A stretch of DNA of 64,000 nt. Source: GAS368 sp965227745 (lineage in GTDB: Bacteria; Verrucomicrobiota; Verrucomicrobiia; Opitutales; Opitutaceae). The notes under the pieces were generated by a model that had not been told where the DNA came from, made no database searches, and saw nothing but the letters and a program-made list of their open reading frames with translations. The stretch covers positions 2,976,001 to 3,040,000 of the forward strand of contig OZ245769.1 of NCBI GenBank assembly GCA_965227745.1. The letters run 5' to 3'. The position numbers and the translations under genes are program-made. Positions 63,163 through 64,000 of the stretch are shown here, one piece after another; the first letter of the stretch is position 1, and each line of letters begins with the position of its first letter.

Positions 63163-64000
63163 TTCCTCGTTGAGGAAAGAGAATCAGCAGATTCTTTTTC
63201 AGGAGCTTCGTCAACACTTTTCTAAAACTTTTTTCGAAAAACTTTCGAAGAACTTTCAGAGAATTTTGAGCAAAGAACCGACTCTCAACCATCCCCTTCG
63301 CTGTCCTCGCCGCCGTTGTTTTGGCTGCGAGTGCCGCGTTGGGAGGGCGGAACATGCTGTTTCTATTTTGTGATTCAAGACCTTTTTGAAAAATTCAGCG
63401 GACATTTTTTTATTCGTTATCAATCAATGACTTAAACTATCACGAAATTTGGGTGTTTTGAAATTTTTGTCGGAGCAGAGGGCGAAAAATCGGCGAAGAG
63501 TGCGTTCCCAGAGGGAGAAAAGGCCCTGTAGTGCTTTTTTGGATACGTCACCGAATCGGCACGGAAAAACGTTCTCCTCGGAGAGCGCGATTTTTGAGCG
63601 GAAAAACCCGGCGATTTTTTGGGCGCGGAACAGGGTCAAGGGCTCCCTGCGGAGGCCGAAGAGCGTGTTTTTATCGGGCGATGGGGCGGCCAAAGAGGCG
63701 GTTTTGGCCAAAAATTTTTAGCGCGAGCACTGGAAGATCACCGTTAGGACGTGGCTCGCCGGGCGCAGAGCGGAGGAAGCTGGGGTTGATTTCTGGGGGA
63801 TTCCCCTCTGAGAGAACGCCCGGAGGGGGGAGCGTACGAGGGTGCGGGGCGAGAAGAGCAGGCTTCCCCATGGAGGGTTTGGGGCTGGGACGTGGGTGGG
63901 GCTCACGAGGGCAGTCGTGAGAGAGGCGGGTACGGAGCGAGGAGGAATAGATAGAGGGAGAGTGCGTGTGGGTGCGCCTCTCGCGGAGATACTTGGAGGC
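63163..64000. other. Region upstream of the rRNA operon, no gene recognised
   Basis: About 840 bases. The part next to the operon (63163-63450) is AT-rich and must hold the rRNA promoter on the minus strand; a plausible pair is TTCAAA with AATAGA at 17-base spacing near 63365-63393, but it is not decisive. From 63450 to 64000 the GC content rises again. Open frames exist on both strands (for example 63449-63721 and 63531-63920) but their products are of low complexity (Arg/Gly/Ser-rich) and unlike any family I know. Confidence 0.45.

Overview
The window is a high-GC bacterial chromosome segment. It most likely comes from the phylum Verrucomicrobiota, probably near Opitutaceae; this is inferred from gene content, not from a database comparison. 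Pointers are two 3-keto-disaccharide hydrolase (DUF1080) proteins, a Gld-type ABC cluster followed by a DUF4340 protein, two sigma factors with membrane-anchored C-terminal extensions, a polysaccharide-lyase and rhamnose-type gene set, and the near absence of Shine-Dalgarno motifs before starts even though the 16S rRNA keeps an anti-SD tail.

Layout. 1-3.4 kb: end of an unidentified gene, a small conserved protein, birA, and a divergent HxlR regulator/SDR oxidoreductase pair. 3.5-11.7 kb: one co-directional cluster encoding an ABC ATPase, ABC permease, GldG-like auxiliary protein, DUF4340 protein and a large AsmA-like envelope protein. 11.8-18.1 kb: a very large hybrid histidine kinase, an unknown membrane protein, and a sulfatase-fold protein that has lost its catalytic residues. 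18.3-28.7 kb: two DUF1080 proteins, a PDZ/aspartyl-protease-like protein, dienelactone hydrolase, an unknown two-gene membrane/coiled-coil operon, peptide deformylase, a Gfo/Idh/MocA oxidoreductase and cobalamin adenosyltransferase. 28.7-40.6 kb: two membrane-anchored sigma factors (one carrying a TonB C-terminal domain), a GNAT enzyme, a PL1-type pectate lyase, a WYL regulator, an esterase, two VOC proteins and a threonine dehydratase/serine racemase-type enzyme. 40.8-49.1 kb: a pectin/rhamnose-flavoured set with rhamnogalacturonan acetylesterase, L-rhamnose mutarotase, two large paralogous proteins, an SSS symporter and a LacI regulator. 49.4-57.0 kb: a surface-polysaccharide set with an MBOAT O-acyltransferase, a small membrane protein, an SGNH-like partner, a glycosyltransferase and an ABC exporter whose permease and ATPase genes face each other. 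57.8-63.2 kb: a complete rRNA operon on the minus strand (16S, tRNA-Ile, tRNA-Ala, 23S, 5S) with processing stems, boxA elements and tandem terminators. I see no convincing gene to its right (63.2-64 kb).

Intergenic DNA is rich in short inverted repeats. At least four families recur (near 0.2, 1.9/18.2/54.0, 28.0/54.2/55.5 and 49.1-49.3 kb). I found no complete insertion sequence, prophage, CRISPR array or integrase. The most unusual items are the sigma factor-TonB fusion, the unknown membrane/coiled-coil gene pair, the catalytically empty sulfatase, and the exporter permease bracketed by direct repeats and inverted relative to its ATPase.
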